Source: Pseudoalteromonas rhizosphaerae
GTDB lineage: Bacteria; Pseudomonadota; Gammaproteobacteria; Enterobacterales; Alteromonadaceae
DNA length: 64,000 bases
Assembly (NCBI RefSeq): GCF_902498845.1
Contig: NZ_CABVLM010000006.1
Span: 1-64,000 of the forward strand
Reading direction: 5' to 3'
Of this stretch, positions 1 to 8,104 are shown piece after piece. The translations under genes were made by a program, and so were the position numbers. Under the pieces are notes generated by a model. That model was not told the DNA's origin. It searched no databases and was given only the letters and a program-made list of their open reading frames with translations. Positions within the stretch are counted from its first letter, which is position 1; each line of letters begins with the position of its first letter.

Positions 1-18
1 TATGCTATGTTTATTCAT

Positions 19-103
19 GTTAGCCTCTGCTGTTTAGTTGATAGACAAACTAATTATGGCTCTGGCTTTGAATTAAGCTAACCCACGAAAAGCGGAGGCT
101 AAC
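19..103. repeat. Imperfect inverted repeat, 12-bp arms, about 85 bp across
   Basis: GTTAGCCTCTGC at 19-30 is answered by GCGGAGGCTAAC at 92-103, with one mismatch between the 12-base arms. The roughly 60 bases between hold no reading frame I trust. It sits directly upstream of a small secreted-protein gene. The arms point GTT outward and AAC inward, the reverse of an integron attC site. It could be the ends of a tiny mobile element or a leader structure; I do not recognise it. Confidence 0.45.
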
Positions 104-145
104 ACCGTGTGGGAGTCATTATGTCTAGCCGTACAAGGAGTTCAC

Positions 146-481
146 ATGAAAATATGGATATTGTTTCTCATTTCGAGTATCTCTTTCTTTGCACAATCTA
201 ATAACGATATTGCTGTGAAAAAGGAGATTGATTTATTTTTGGGCGTTTCTGAGTGTTTAAGGAATATTCCCAGCAAAAAAATTATAAATCAAGAACACGA
301 TGAATTATCTTTAATCACTAGCGTAATTGAAAATATTACTCTTGAATTAGGCACAAATGATAACGAGCAAAAAGAATTCAGAGAATTATATAAAATAGCT
401 TCCAAATACTGTTCAAAAGAAATAAATGACCTTAAAGCTAGTTATAAAAGTACACCTAATCGGGTAACTGGAGGTCTCTAA
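146..481 (+). CDS. Small secreted protein, function unknown, 3' end replaced by intron sequence
   Basis: I do not recognise this 111-residue protein. ATG 146 is chosen because AAGGAG lies at 135-140, five bases upstream; a GTG at 107 would add 13 residues without a ribosome site. Residues 1-16 (MKIWILFLISSISFFA) look like a signal peptide, so the product is probably periplasmic. The mature part is acidic to neutral, probably mostly helical, with two cysteines (SEC-L and KYC-S) that could form one disulfide. The last codons (about NRVTGGL and the stop) overlap the 3' end of a group II intron remnant on the opposite strand. The natural C-terminus has therefore probably been lost and the gene may be non-functional. 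Confidence 0.55.
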   Translation: MKIWILFLISSISFFAQSNNDIAVKKEIDLFLGVSECLRNIPSKKIINQEHDELSLITSVIENITLELGTNDNEQKEFRELYKIASKYCSKEINDLKASYKSTPNRVTGGL

Positions 482-776
482 CCTCCCTCTCCACACCACC
501 CATCATGCGCTTTTCATTAACAGGAAGTGCTATAGGCGGTTCAGCTCCCGTTATCAATATTGATCCAAATATTTCTCAATAACGCTAAACCTTGTGAAGC
601 TAAATAGTCATTGCCTAGCGCAATGTTAATTCCTTTTGTTTTTGAGCTTCAACAAGGGTCTTCGCTTCCAAGCGCCTACTTTTGGTGCTGGTGATACCAC
701 ATGCTAAGGCGAGTCGTTCGTTTACACCCAATTTCATTAAACTGCGTACTGCGCGAGGTAAACTCGCGCCTACGAG
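458..776 (-). mobile_element. Degraded 3' end of a group II intron (RT C-terminus plus ribozyme 3' domains)
   Basis: Read on the minus strand, a reverse-transcriptase C-terminus is followed after its stop (541-543) by about 80 bases resembling the 3' ribozyme end of bacterial group II introns: AACCGCC, then GGTGGTGTGGAGAGGGAGG, a GGAGGTTAGAGACCTCC hairpin, and a terminal TTACCCGATT near 458-467. From knowledge of the family, these introns commonly end in GGTGGTGTGGGAGG...CTACCCGATT after the RT gene. The 5' part of the intron is missing: the remnant stops short of ggt. The intron end lies inside the small secreted-protein gene, in antisense orientation to it. The assignment rests on motif recall, not a search. 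Confidence 0.55.
541..776 (-). pseudogene. Group II intron reverse transcriptase/maturase, C-terminal fragments
   Basis: Two overlapping minus-strand frames give the pieces. The first (776 down to 615) contains VRSLMKLGVNERLALACGI and resembles the maturase X region, where RxLxKLGV is common. The second (about 651 down to 541) contains GNDYLASQGLALLRNIWI and ends INIDNGS-stop, matching the usual RT C-terminus (xxYLxxQGLxSLRxxWIxIH). A frameshift near 617-650 separates them, and an in-frame stop at 777-779 precedes the first. The polymerase domain is absent, so this cannot be active. Confidence 0.5.
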
Positions 777-912
777 TCACTCCCCTAACACCTAGTTACC
801 TAGCTCCTAAAACCTTTTTGTAATTGGGCTTCGTTACCCTCACCCCAACTACAATCGCTTGATTTATCACCAAGCAATCTTACAACTTATGACTTACCGC
901 TTAAAGCTGCAA

Positions 913-2583
913 TCAAAACACCATCGCCTTACCGCGCCCTGACGCTTCTGAGCCGGCATCTAGTTTGCCATCACGTTCGATAATCACATGCATATCACCA
1001 AAATGGCGCTCGTCTAAGGTGTAGCCCATTTTCTCTAGTGCTTTAACAACGTTTGCATCTAACCCTGCATGATGACGTATGACATTTTTAGGCCAAAGTT
1101 GATGATGAAAACGCGGACTATTTACCACTTCATCGGCGCTCATATTAAATTCAACCGCGTTTAAAATAGATTCGTACACCGAGCTTATTATGGTGGTGCC
1201 GCCAGGTGAGCCGGTAACCATTTTAACTTTATTGCCTTTGAGTAAGATAGTTGGCGTCATTGAACTAAGCATACGCTTATGCGGCTGGATTTCATTGGCT
1301 TTACCACCGAGCGCGCCAAATACATTCATCACCCCAGGTTTGGCACTAAAGTCATCCATTTCATCGTTAAGCAAAAAACCCGCGCCAGCAACGACTACAC
1401 CACTGCCATAACCTAAATTAATGGTGGTGGTATTCGATACTGCATTACCCCATTTATCAACTATAGAAAAATGCGTGGTTTGTTCGCTTTCATATAACCC
1501 AGGCTTAATGTTTTCAGTCGTCGATATTTTATCGAGTGTGATGCTGCTACTGCGCTTTTTAAGATAATCCATGGCGATTAGTTCGCTCTTTGGCACATCA
1601 AAAAAGTCTGGATCACCTAAGTACTCTGCTCTATCAGCAAATACGCGTTTGCCAATTTCTGCTAATAAATGAATATATGCTGTGGAGTTATGCTCAAGCC
1701 CTGCTTTGGGTTTAGTCAGCTCGTACATTTTTAACCATTGTATTATTGCAATACCGCCGGAGCTTGGTGGTGGTGATGTAAGTACTTGGTAACCGTTCCA
1801 AGCTGCTTTCATTGGTGTACGTGATTTTGCTTGATAGGCTTTTAAATCCGCTTGCGTAATGATCCCGCCATGTTCAGCCATAAAATCGGCAATGATTTTA
1901 GCAGTTTCTCCTTCATAAAATCCTGCCTTACCTTGCTCGCGAATACGTTTTAACGTGGCTGCAAGCTCAGGTTGCTTAAAGTTTTGATTCGCTTTAGCGC
2001 TGGCAAAATAATCAGCAAAGTTAATTGTTACGTCTTTTTTAGCCATGCGGGCAATGTAGCGCTCAATACTGCTGGCTAATTTCGGGTGAACAATAAAACC
2101 CTGCTCGGCTAACTTTACTGCAGGCTCAACAAGGGTTTTCCAATCAAGTGTGCCGTGTTTTTGATGAGCAAGCCACATACCCGCCACACTACCGGGTACC
2201 CCACTGGCGTGAATGCCGTATATCGATTTATTTGCAACCACATTACCTTTGTCATCCAAATACATATCGCGATGAGCGGCAATTGGAGCTGTTTCGCGGT
2301 AATCTATAAAGTCGCCTTGCCCGTCTTTTTGGATCAGCATAAAACCACCACCGCCAATGTTTCCCGCTTCAGGCAAAGTAACGGCTAATACAAATTGCGC
2401 AGCAATGGCTGCATCAACCGCGTTACCGCCCTGCTCCAAAATGGCTCTTGCTACGTCACTACTGTAACTATCGGGCATAGCCACTGCTGCTTGAGCTGTT
2501 TTGCCACTAGCTGCCAATGCAGTTATATGTAACTGCATTACAATGACACTAAAAATCAGTAAATGTTTTACACCTGCAAACAT
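913..2583 (-). CDS. ggt: Gamma-glutamyltransferase (periplasmic)
   Basis: A 556-residue Ntn-hydrolase that cleaves and transfers gamma-glutamyl groups from glutathione in the periplasm. Residues 1-25 look like a signal peptide. The precursor is expected to self-cleave before Thr369 in the conserved TTHFSIVDKWGNAVS stretch, where the new N-terminal threonine is the nucleophile. An upstream NIGGGGFML segment, the PPPSSGGI loop and a downstream GSPGGTTI oxyanion segment are all present. Length is close to the E. coli enzyme (about 580). It is monocistronic. Downstream lies only the intron remnant, and upstream is a separately started acetyltransferase. It looks intact, so glutathione salvage or cysteine supply is likely. 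Confidence 0.93.
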   Translation of the reverse strand: MFAGVKHLLIFSVIVMQLHITALAASGKTAQAAVAMPDSYSSDVARAILEQGGNAVDAAIAAQFVLAVTLPEAGNIGGGGFMLIQKDGQGDFIDYRETAPIAAHRDMYLDDKGNVVANKSIYGIHASGVPGSVAGMWLAHQKHGTLDWKTLVEPAVKLAEQGFIVHPKLASSIERYIARMAKKDVTINFADYFASAKANQNFKQPELAATLKRIREQGKAGFYEGETAKIIADFMAEHGGIITQADLKAYQAKSRTPMKAAWNGYQVLTSPPPSSGGIAIIQWLKMYELTKPKAGLEHNSTAYIHLLAEIGKRVFADRAEYLGDPDFFDVPKSELIAMDYLKKRSSSITLDKISTTENIKPGLYESEQTTHFSIVDKWGNAVSNTTTINLGYGSGVVVAGAGFLLNDEMDDFSAKPGVMNVFGALGGKANEIQPHKRMLSSMTPTILLKGNKVKMVTGSPGGTTIISSVYESILNAVEFNMSADEVVNSPRFHHQLWPKNVIRHHAGLDANVVKALEKMGYTLDERHFGDMHVIIERDGKLDAGSEASGRGKAMVF

Positions 2584-2675
2584 ATTTAATTCCTTGTTGA
2601 TTTTATTTTTTGATTATTTTATTAACCCCATTAATACACATTCAGTTAACAAGGGTCAAACTACAATGAACAACT

Positions 2676-3212
2676 TTACACAAATTTTCGATATAACACG
2701 GCTGGTAACTCGCCGAACTCGTCGCTATGGGTATAGTGTTCAATAAACTGCAGACCCAGCTTTTCCATCACTTTAATCGAGCCGTTATTGTCTTTTAGTG
2801 CAGTGGCGCTAAGTGCCTTGATCTCAGCATTGGCGGTGATCACATCGGCAACGGCTTGTGCGGCTTCACTGGCGTAACCTTTACCCCAACTTGTGCGTTT
2901 AAAACGCCAGCCAATTTCAATATCACTAAAATCCGACTCTGCAGTAAAAAACCCCATTGGCCGAATTAATATCCAACCAATAAAGCTGTCATTATCATTA
3001 AGGTTAACTTGCCAAAGCCCCCAGCCCTGTTGTGGATTGCGGTAGGCTTGCATGCGCGGAATAAAAACGTCTTTGATGGTGCTCATGGTCGTCGTCTTGC
3101 CACGAGTAAGGTACTCCATAACCTGTGGGTCGTTATCGAGTTCAAACAGTAGCGCACTGTCATTTTCATCCATTAATTTAAAATTAAGTCGTGCTGTTCG
3201 AGGTATATTCAT
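2676..3212 (-). CDS. GNAT-family N-acetyltransferase, RimJ/RimL-like
   Basis: A 178-residue single-domain acetyltransferase using acetyl-CoA. The N-terminal TARLNFKLMDENDSALLFEL and the WRFKRTSWGKGYASEAAQA segment (acetyl-CoA-binding motif A, near residues 102-120) are typical of the RimJ/RimL group, as is a final LGLQFIEHYTH. No signal peptide or membrane segment is seen, so it is cytoplasmic. The substrate cannot be told: relatives acetylate ribosomal protein N-termini, amino acids or small amines. It lies upstream of ggt in the same direction with a gap of about 90 bases, and divergent from a small lipoprotein gene. The start fits the family, whose proteins usually begin just before TxRLxxR. 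Confidence 0.8.
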   Translation of the reverse strand: MNIPRTARLNFKLMDENDSALLFELDNDPQVMEYLTRGKTTTMSTIKDVFIPRMQAYRNPQQGWGLWQVNLNDNDSFIGWILIRPMGFFTAESDFSDIEIGWRFKRTSWGKGYASEAAQAVADVITANAEIKALSATALKDNNGSIKVMEKLGLQFIEHYTHSDEFGELPAVLYRKFV

Positions 3213-3307
3213 TTTCTAGCCTGTATATTGCTTGTTTTAAGATTGCCATCAATACTGTACCAGAGGAAATATTCCTCGGGACATCATTATTATACAAAGG
3301 AACAAAT

Positions 3308-3676
3308 ATGAACAAATTAGCAAGTTTAGTTTTATTAGGCTGTGTAGCACTAACCGGTTGCGAAGACGCCAGCGAAGCAAAAAAAGAAGCGGCTGAAGCA
3401 AAAGCTGAGGTTAAAAAAGCACTTAATGATGCATGGGATGAAGTAAAAGAAACCAGCAATCAATTTAAAGGTGAATCACTTGATGAGCTACTGCAAGAAA
3501 GTAAAAAACTTGGCCTTGATATGTATGATGATGGCAAAGAGGTGGCTTTAGATGCCTGGCTTGAAAGTAAAGAAGCAGCAGGCGAGTTAACCGAAAAAAC
3601 CAAGCAAAAAGCCCAACAGCTCGTTGAAGAATTACAAGCCGCACGTGAAGAACATGACAAAGAAAGTAATAACTAA
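3308..3676 (+). CDS. Small charged lipoprotein
   Basis: A 122-residue predicted lipoprotein. ATG 3308 is chosen because GGAACA lies just upstream and the frame then opens with an ideal lipoprotein signal, MNKLASLVLLGCVALTGC. The lipobox LTGC puts the modified cysteine at residue 18, followed by Glu, not the Asp that signals inner-membrane retention. The rest is almost entirely Ala/Glu/Lys-rich and predicted as long amphipathic helix or coiled coil (EAKKEAAEAKAEVKKAL). I do not recognise a family. Such proteins often act as periplasmic spacers or stress lipoproteins, but that is a guess. The gene stands alone, divergent from the acetyltransferase. Confidence 0.75.
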   Translation: MNKLASLVLLGCVALTGCEDASEAKKEAAEAKAEVKKALNDAWDEVKETSNQFKGESLDELLQESKKLGLDMYDDGKEVALDAWLESKEAAGELTEKTKQKAQQLVEELQAAREEHDKESNN

Positions 3677-3972
3677 CCCCCTGCACTTTAAACTGCTATT
3701 TTTATAGTTCGCTGCATTACTGAATTTCTCGTCAGAGTTGATGTTAACACCTATTTTATCTGATTAGGCTGCTATTAGGGCAGCCTACATTCGCAATATA
3801 ATTAGATCAGCTCGGCTGATCGTACGGGTTGTTTTCAAGTTACCTACCACACTTACCTCATTTTAAAAAATACATATATAAAATCAAAATGATACTGTTA
3901 AATTGTCGATAATTCACATATTTACTCCTATACTCTAGCTGAAATCAACATACTAAAAACTTAGGATACACA
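3677..3972. other. Intergenic region with two short hairpins
   Basis: No gene is seen here. Two inverted repeats stand out: AGGCTGC/GCAGCCT at 3766-3772 and 3780-3786, and GATCAGC/GCTGATC at 3805-3811 and 3815-3821. Neither has a clear T-run, so terminator function for the lipoprotein gene is uncertain. The promoter of the porin gene must lie in the AT-rich part after 3850. Confidence 0.4.
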
Positions 3973-5118
3973 ATGAAAAAACTTCCTCTCGCAATTGCTT
4001 TATGTGCTGTATGCGCATCTGCAAGCTCATTTGCAGAAGTGCGTATTAATGGTTTTGCCTCTATTGTTGGTGGCAAAACATTGGATGATAATACAACTCG
4101 ATACGGGTACGACAACGACATTTCATTTAAAAATGAAAGCGTTTTTGCTTTACAATTATCGGCTGATTTACAAGATAAGCTCAGTGCAACTGCACAAATT
4201 GTAGCCCGCGGTGAGAATGATTTTGATGCCGAATTTGAATGGGCTTATTTAACATACGAATTTACCGATGAGCTGCAACTCAGTGCGGGTAAAATGCGTG
4301 TGCCTTTTTATCGCTACTCTGACTTCTTAGATGTTGGCTATGCTTATCGCTGGGTAAGACCACCACAGTCTGTTTATAGCATTCCATTTTCTACCTATGA
4401 AGGCTTGAGCCTACTGCACACTTCACAAATAGGAGATTGGGATTCAACCTTACAAGTCATTTATGGTGGCTTTGATGGTGACATTGCAGCAGTTACAAAC
4501 AATGATGAAGCCAAACTAAACGACATCGCAGGGGTTAACTGGACTCTATCGTATGATTGGTTTAGTGTTCGCGCTGCTTACTTAGTTGCTGAAACCTCTA
4601 TTGATTTAAGCAATGGTGAAGCTGGCGGACAAGCTATTAATGGCCTTGAACAATTACTGCGCGACAACGGCCTAATAACTCAAGCTGATGATATTGCTAT
4701 AAATGAAGATGACGGTACATTTATTGGTGTGGGTTTTTCGATTGACTATAACAACATATTATTTGATGCCGAATATACACAGTTTGAAGTTGAAAAAAGT
4801 ATCTTAGCAAAACAATCACAATATTATGCGTCGATTGGTTATCGTATGGATGAGTGGATCGTTCATTTTACCTATGAAGATAATGACGACAAACATGACA
4901 AATCTCGCTTTGATCAAGTAACCCAAGTGCCTCCTCTCAATAATGGGATTAATCAGGCACTCGATGGTGTTCGTGCACAAAGTAATGTATACACTATCGG
5001 AACTCGTTACGACTTTCACCCATCTGCGGCACTAAAAGTTGATTTTAGCCGTTTTAATGATGATATCTCAGATACTGAAACGGATGTTATTGCCGTTGCT
5101 GTTGATTTGGTTTTTTAA
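3973..5118 (+). CDS. Outer-membrane porin-like beta-barrel protein
   Basis: A 381-residue protein with a clear signal peptide (residues 1-21, ending SSFA-EVRINGF). Alternating beta-strand patterns rich in Tyr, Trp and Asp run throughout, and the last residue is Phe (AVDLVF), the usual barrel-assembly signal. The mature start VRINGFASIVGG and the GKMRVPFYRYSD segment resemble porins of the DcaP or phosphate-selective type found in Shewanella, Vibrio and Pseudoalteromonas. The next gene begins 10 bases downstream and encodes a PstS-like periplasmic protein, so the two are probably cotranscribed. The substrate is unknown; an anion role is an inference from the partner. Confidence 0.75.
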   Translation: MKKLPLAIALCAVCASASSFAEVRINGFASIVGGKTLDDNTTRYGYDNDISFKNESVFALQLSADLQDKLSATAQIVARGENDFDAEFEWAYLTYEFTDELQLSAGKMRVPFYRYSDFLDVGYAYRWVRPPQSVYSIPFSTYEGLSLLHTSQIGDWDSTLQVIYGGFDGDIAAVTNNDEAKLNDIAGVNWTLSYDWFSVRAAYLVAETSIDLSNGEAGGQAINGLEQLLRDNGLITQADDIAINEDDGTFIGVGFSIDYNNILFDAEYTQFEVEKSILAKQSQYYASIGYRMDEWIVHFTYEDNDDKHDKSRFDQVTQVPPLNNGINQALDGVRAQSNVYTIGTRYDFHPSAALKVDFSRFNDDISDTETDVIAVAVDLVF

Positions 5119-5128
5119 GGGGATGGTT

Positions 5129-5536
5129 ATGAAAAAACTAATTTTAGCGGGTCTTATGTCTGCCTGTTCATTTAGTGCGTTTGCAGGCGTTACTGTGATC
5201 GTAAATACAGGTAATGCCAACGCGATAGACCAAGATGAAATCAAAAAAATCTACCTTGGCAAAAGCAAGTCATTCGCGGATGGTGTGAAAGTAAATCCAG
5301 TAAATCAAAACGGCAACAGTATTGCTGATGAATTCAATGACAAAGTGGTTGGTAAATCAAGTAGCCAACTTAATGCCTATTGGTCAAAATTGGTTTTTAC
5401 TGGTAAAGGTACACCGCCAGAAAAACTAGATAATGACCAAGCGGTGATCGACTTTGTTTCGAGTAATGCCGATGCTATTGGCTATATTGATAGCAGTAAA
5501 GTGAGTGATGCAGTGAAAGTAATCGCAACTTTCTAG
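5129..5536 (+). CDS. PstS-like small periplasmic substrate-binding protein
   Basis: A 135-residue secreted protein: signal peptide about residues 1-18, mature protein beginning VTVIVNTGNANAI. The Q-DEIKKIYLGK segment, the NQNGNSIADEF segment and the C-terminal VIDFVSSNADAIGYID are typical of short phosphate ABC-transporter substrate-binding-like proteins, about half the length of true PstS. ATG 5129 is preceded by GGGGATGG; an upstream frame overlapping the porin is ignored because it lacks a signal peptide. No pst permease genes are nearby, so it may feed a sensor or the porin and not an ABC transporter. It ends at a strong bidirectional terminator. Confidence 0.75.
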   Translation: MKKLILAGLMSACSFSAFAGVTVIVNTGNANAIDQDEIKKIYLGKSKSFADGVKVNPVNQNGNSIADEFNDKVVGKSSSQLNAYWSKLVFTGKGTPPEKLDNDQAVIDFVSSNADAIGYIDSSKVSDAVKVIATF

Positions 5537-5552
5537 CTGTTATAACTTAAAT

Positions 5553-5590
5553 AAAAAACGCCTTGTGGTATCTAACCACAAGGCGTTTTT
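5553..5590. terminator. Bidirectional rho-independent terminator
   Basis: AAAAACGCCTTGTGGT and ACCACAAGGCGTTTTT form a 16-bp stem around ATCTA, with A and T runs on both sides. It separates the PstS-like gene (plus) from the convergent chemoreceptor (minus). Confidence 0.9.
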
Positions 5591-5606
5591 TATTATAACT
5601 ACAAGG

Positions 5607-7232
5607 TTATTCGACTTTAAATTTAGCCGTCGCATCCAATAGATTATCAGACAAGTAATGTAAGTTCTTCGCCACATCACGAACCGCAGTAAGCGAAGCC
5701 ATCGTATCTTCAAATGATGTATGCATATTAGATACATTTTCGACCACCATTGCCGCAACTGATGTTTGCTCTTCAGTGGCTGCTGCAATTTGTGAGTTCA
5801 TACCATTAATTTCAAGCATTTGCTCTGCAATTTTTTCAATTGAAATACCTGTATTTTCTGCCGCTGTTGCATTATTACTGGCCATATCACGCGCCGATGT
5901 CATAGCGCTAACCGACTCATTTGCAGCACTGGTTAAGGTGTTTAATAATTCACGAATTTCATTGGTTGATTTAGCCGTACGCGATGCCAACTCTCTGACT
6001 TCATCAGCAACCACAGCGAAACCACGCCCTTGCTCACCCGCTCGCGCAGCTTCTATAGCAGCATTAAGTGCTAACAAGTTGGTTTGCTCTGCAATCGAAG
6101 TGATCACATTAAGTATCTGAGTTACATTTTTTGTATCATCCGCAAGCTTGTTAATCGTCGAAGCGGCACGATTGATTTCAGCACTTAACGTCTGAGATTC
6201 AGTGACCGATGTTCGGATCTGTGAACGACTTTGTTCCACTTCTTGTTCAGCTGTTTGCGCAGCACGTGAGGCACTTGCTGCCGAATGTGAAATGTCTCCT
6301 ACACTTTGCTTCATTTCTTCCATCGACTGTTTAACTATTTCAGCATCTGCGGTTTGCTTGCTGGTCGCATTTTCTGCTTGTTCCATGCCTTGCACTAAGC
6401 GCGTTGAGTTTTCCATCAAGGGTTCACACACCGCCATTACTTCGAGTACCGACTCTCTTAATAAGGCTATAAATGTATTGAAGTTAATTGCAACTTGGCC
6501 AATTTCATCTTCACTACGCACTGTAAGCTGCGTGCTAAGAGAGCCTTTCCCCTCACCTAATAAGCGTAAATTGCTAGCCGCATCACTGGCGGCGGCAGCA
6601 ATTCCACGAGCAATCCAAATAGCCATAAATAACAGTAATAACAATGAAACAGATGACACAACCAGCATTAACGTTAAAGCATGATCAGAGCGTGACTTAG
6701 TATTTTTTACCAACTCAAAAAAGCGCGCATCGGCACGTTGCTGAGCAGCTTTAAGACTTTGCAATACCGAGTTATACATATTGGTTTTAGATTGTGCTTG
6801 CTGCTGGATTTTACTAAAATCAGCAGTCCCACTGATCATATCGTTCGCAATTTTTGATGATATAGCAGCGTATTCGGTTAACTGTGTGCGTGTTTGCCTG
6901 TCAATGTAGGTACTATTAATATTATTTATTGCGTCAAGGTTCTCAGTTAATGCTGTCAGCGTCTCTTTTGCTTTATCAACAATATCTTGTTCGCCAAATG
7001 TAACTGCTTGTGTATAAAGCTCATCTAATTTTTCAAGTAACCCGACGTTCGCTGATGTTAGTTTTACCACTTGATAAGATGTTTTTTCAAGTTCGTCTAA
7101 TGATCCCCGATTGTCCACCATCGAAATATAATTGATTAATACAATAACCACAAAAGCGATAACAGCAATACTCGTGATAGCGTGAATTTTTTTACTTATG
7201 CTTAGGTCCTGAAAAGACAAACTTGAAGCCAT
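5607..7232 (-). CDS. Methyl-accepting chemotaxis protein
   Basis: A 541-residue transmembrane chemoreceptor. Order: cytoplasmic N-tail; TM1 about 17-38; a periplasmic helical region of about 145 residues; TM2 about 186-207; HAMP about 208-262; then the long signalling coiled coil. The hairpin tip [20 protein letters not shown] is at about 382-401, with [12 protein letters not shown] following, the CheA/CheW contact. The helical periplasmic region of that size suggests a four-helix-bundle type sensor with unknown ligand. No C-terminal CheR-docking pentapeptide is seen. It is convergent with the porin/PstS-like pair, a neighbourhood that may or may not be functional. The promoter lies in the scar region upstream. 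Confidence 0.93.
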   Translation of the reverse strand: MASSLSFQDLSISKKIHAITSIAVIAFVVIVLINYISMVDNRGSLDELEKTSYQVVKLTSANVGLLEKLDELYTQAVTFGEQDIVDKAKETLTALTENLDAINNINSTYIDRQTRTQLTEYAAISSKIANDMISGTADFSKIQQQAQSKTNMYNSVLQSLKAAQQRADARFFELVKNTKSRSDHALTLMLVVSSVSLLLLLFMAIWIARGIAAAASDAASNLRLLGEGKGSLSTQLTVRSEDEIGQVAINFNTFIALLRESVLEVMAVCEPLMENSTRLVQGMEQAENATSKQTADAEIVKQSMEEMKQSVGDISHSAASASRAAQTAEQEVEQSRSQIRTSVTESQTLSAEINRAASTINKLADDTKNVTQILNVITSIAEQTNLLALNAAIEAARAGEQGRGFAVVADEVRELASRTAKSTNEIRELLNTLTSAANESVSAMTSARDMASNNATAAENTGISIEKIAEQMLEINGMNSQIAAATEEQTSVAAMVVENVSNMHTSFEDTMASLTAVRDVAKNLHYLSDNLLDATAKFKVE

Positions 7233-7499
7233 GCGATCTACCTTATTATTTAACTGTGTGTATTATCGGCCTGTTAGTTATAAGTGTTAACTATATTTTT
7301 AATTTATCTAGCTTTATTGCCATAAAAGTTCACAAACCGGATAAAATACTAGAGAACTAAAGAAACCGATTGTCTTTTACTTAATAGGCTATTATTTAAG
7401 CACACCGTTACTGAACTAATATTAACAATATCTACTCTGTTCAATATAGCAGAACTTATCGTTAAAAGAGTTGAATATAAGCGAGCTATGCTGAACTCA

Positions 7500-7660
7500 T
7501 CAATAAAGATCCGCTAACTTTGATATTGACAGCTTTGCCGGTACTTTTACCACTAAATGTATGTGATCTATTTTACATTCAGCTCTACAACCTTGCAGTC
7601 CAGTTGTTCGAAATAGATCTGTTCGCAGCGCACGGTTTGAACTTTTAGACCATCGACTTT
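7500..7660 (-). pseudogene. IS200/IS605-type transposase (TnpA, Y1) remnant
   Basis: A minus-strand frame of about 52 codons, stop at 7500-7502, reads GCRAECKIDHIHLVVKVPAK and then LSISKLADLY. IS200-type TnpA proteins carry ExECxxDHIHMLxxIPPKxSVS at this place, with the HxH motif (here HIH) binding the catalytic metal. The N-terminal region, the catalytic tyrosine helix and the rest are missing, so it is inactive. The preceding bases read only weakly like TnpA. The call rests on the short but characteristic DHIH...VPAKLSIS match. Confidence 0.6.
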
Positions 7661-7844
7661 ATAAATAAACAGCGCTTAATTTTTTCAAGCCCAAACGTGG
7701 TCTCTAGTATGCCCTTATTACCAATTAATCCCACCTTAAAAGACTGTGTTTGGCCAAAAAACAGATCTACTGGCGTATAATTTTTAAGAAATCATTAGCA
7801 TTTGAGTCTAGATAAATAATTTAATAAATGGGGATAACGAACTG

Positions 7845-8006
7845 ATACCAATCGACTTAAATATTTAACCATTTTAGCGAGCTAAATAAAGCGCTAACTG
7901 CGTTATAATTTTTTCAAGTAGAACAACTACATGTCAAAATTTACGCCTTGTTATCACTGTATTTATCTGTCGCTATAAATGGTCAGTAACTTAACACGAT
8001 TGGTAT
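7845..8006. repeat. MITE-like hairpin repeat with ATACCAATCG terminal inverted repeats
   Basis: ATACCAATCG (7845-7854) and CGATTGGTAT (7997-8006) are perfect inverted ends. The complementarity continues imperfectly for about 37 bases on each side and through to the centre near 7921-7926, so the whole 162 bp can fold into one long stem. It has no coding frame. Repeats with ATACCAATC ends are widespread in Pseudoalteromonas and related marine genera (recalled, not searched). Only one copy is seen in this window. Confidence 0.75.
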
Positions 8007-8066
8007 AATAAACAGGAGGAGCTAACCGAGGTGAGAGTCTGTGCTAATTGCAGACCACAAAAAGCA

Positions 8067-8098
8067 AAAAACCAGTAACATCGCTGTTACTGGTTTTT
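8067..8098 (-). terminator. Terminator after tRNA-Leu
   Basis: AAAAACCAGTAACA and TGTTACTGGTTTTT form a 14-bp stem around TCGC. Read on the minus strand it follows the tRNA by a few bases and ends in a T-run, closing the secG-tRNA transcript. Confidence 0.85.
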
Positions 8099-8104
8099 AT
8101 AAGA

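Larger units (their letters stand above)
7233..8104. other. Gene-poor scar region with mobile-element remnants
   Basis: No intact gene is seen in about 870 bases. It holds the chemoreceptor's promoter side (7233-7450), an IS200-type transposase remnant (7500-7660), an unassigned open stretch on the minus strand (about 7654-7740), a 162-bp hairpin repeat (7845-8006) and the tRNA terminator (8067-8098). In E. coli, the genes beyond secG-leuU are metY-rimP-nusA-infB. They are absent here, so this looks like a rearrangement junction. Confidence 0.6.

Noticed and set aside
19..103. An integron attC site
   Set aside because: The arms read GTTAGCC first and GGCTAAC last; attC needs the AAC end first and the GTT end last. 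No integrase is present.
3805..3821. A terminator for the small lipoprotein gene
   Set aside because: The GATCAGC/GCTGATC stem has no T-run and is over 120 bases from the stop codon.
6202..6684. A 160-codon plus-strand frame opposite the chemoreceptor
   Set aside because: Antisense shadow of the intact chemoreceptor, with a Ser/Cys-rich composition and no recognisable motif.
7654..7740. A minus-strand stretch reading ILETTFGLEKIKRCLFIKS as another transposase end
   Set aside because: The motif is too short and not clearly of any transposase family; left unassigned.
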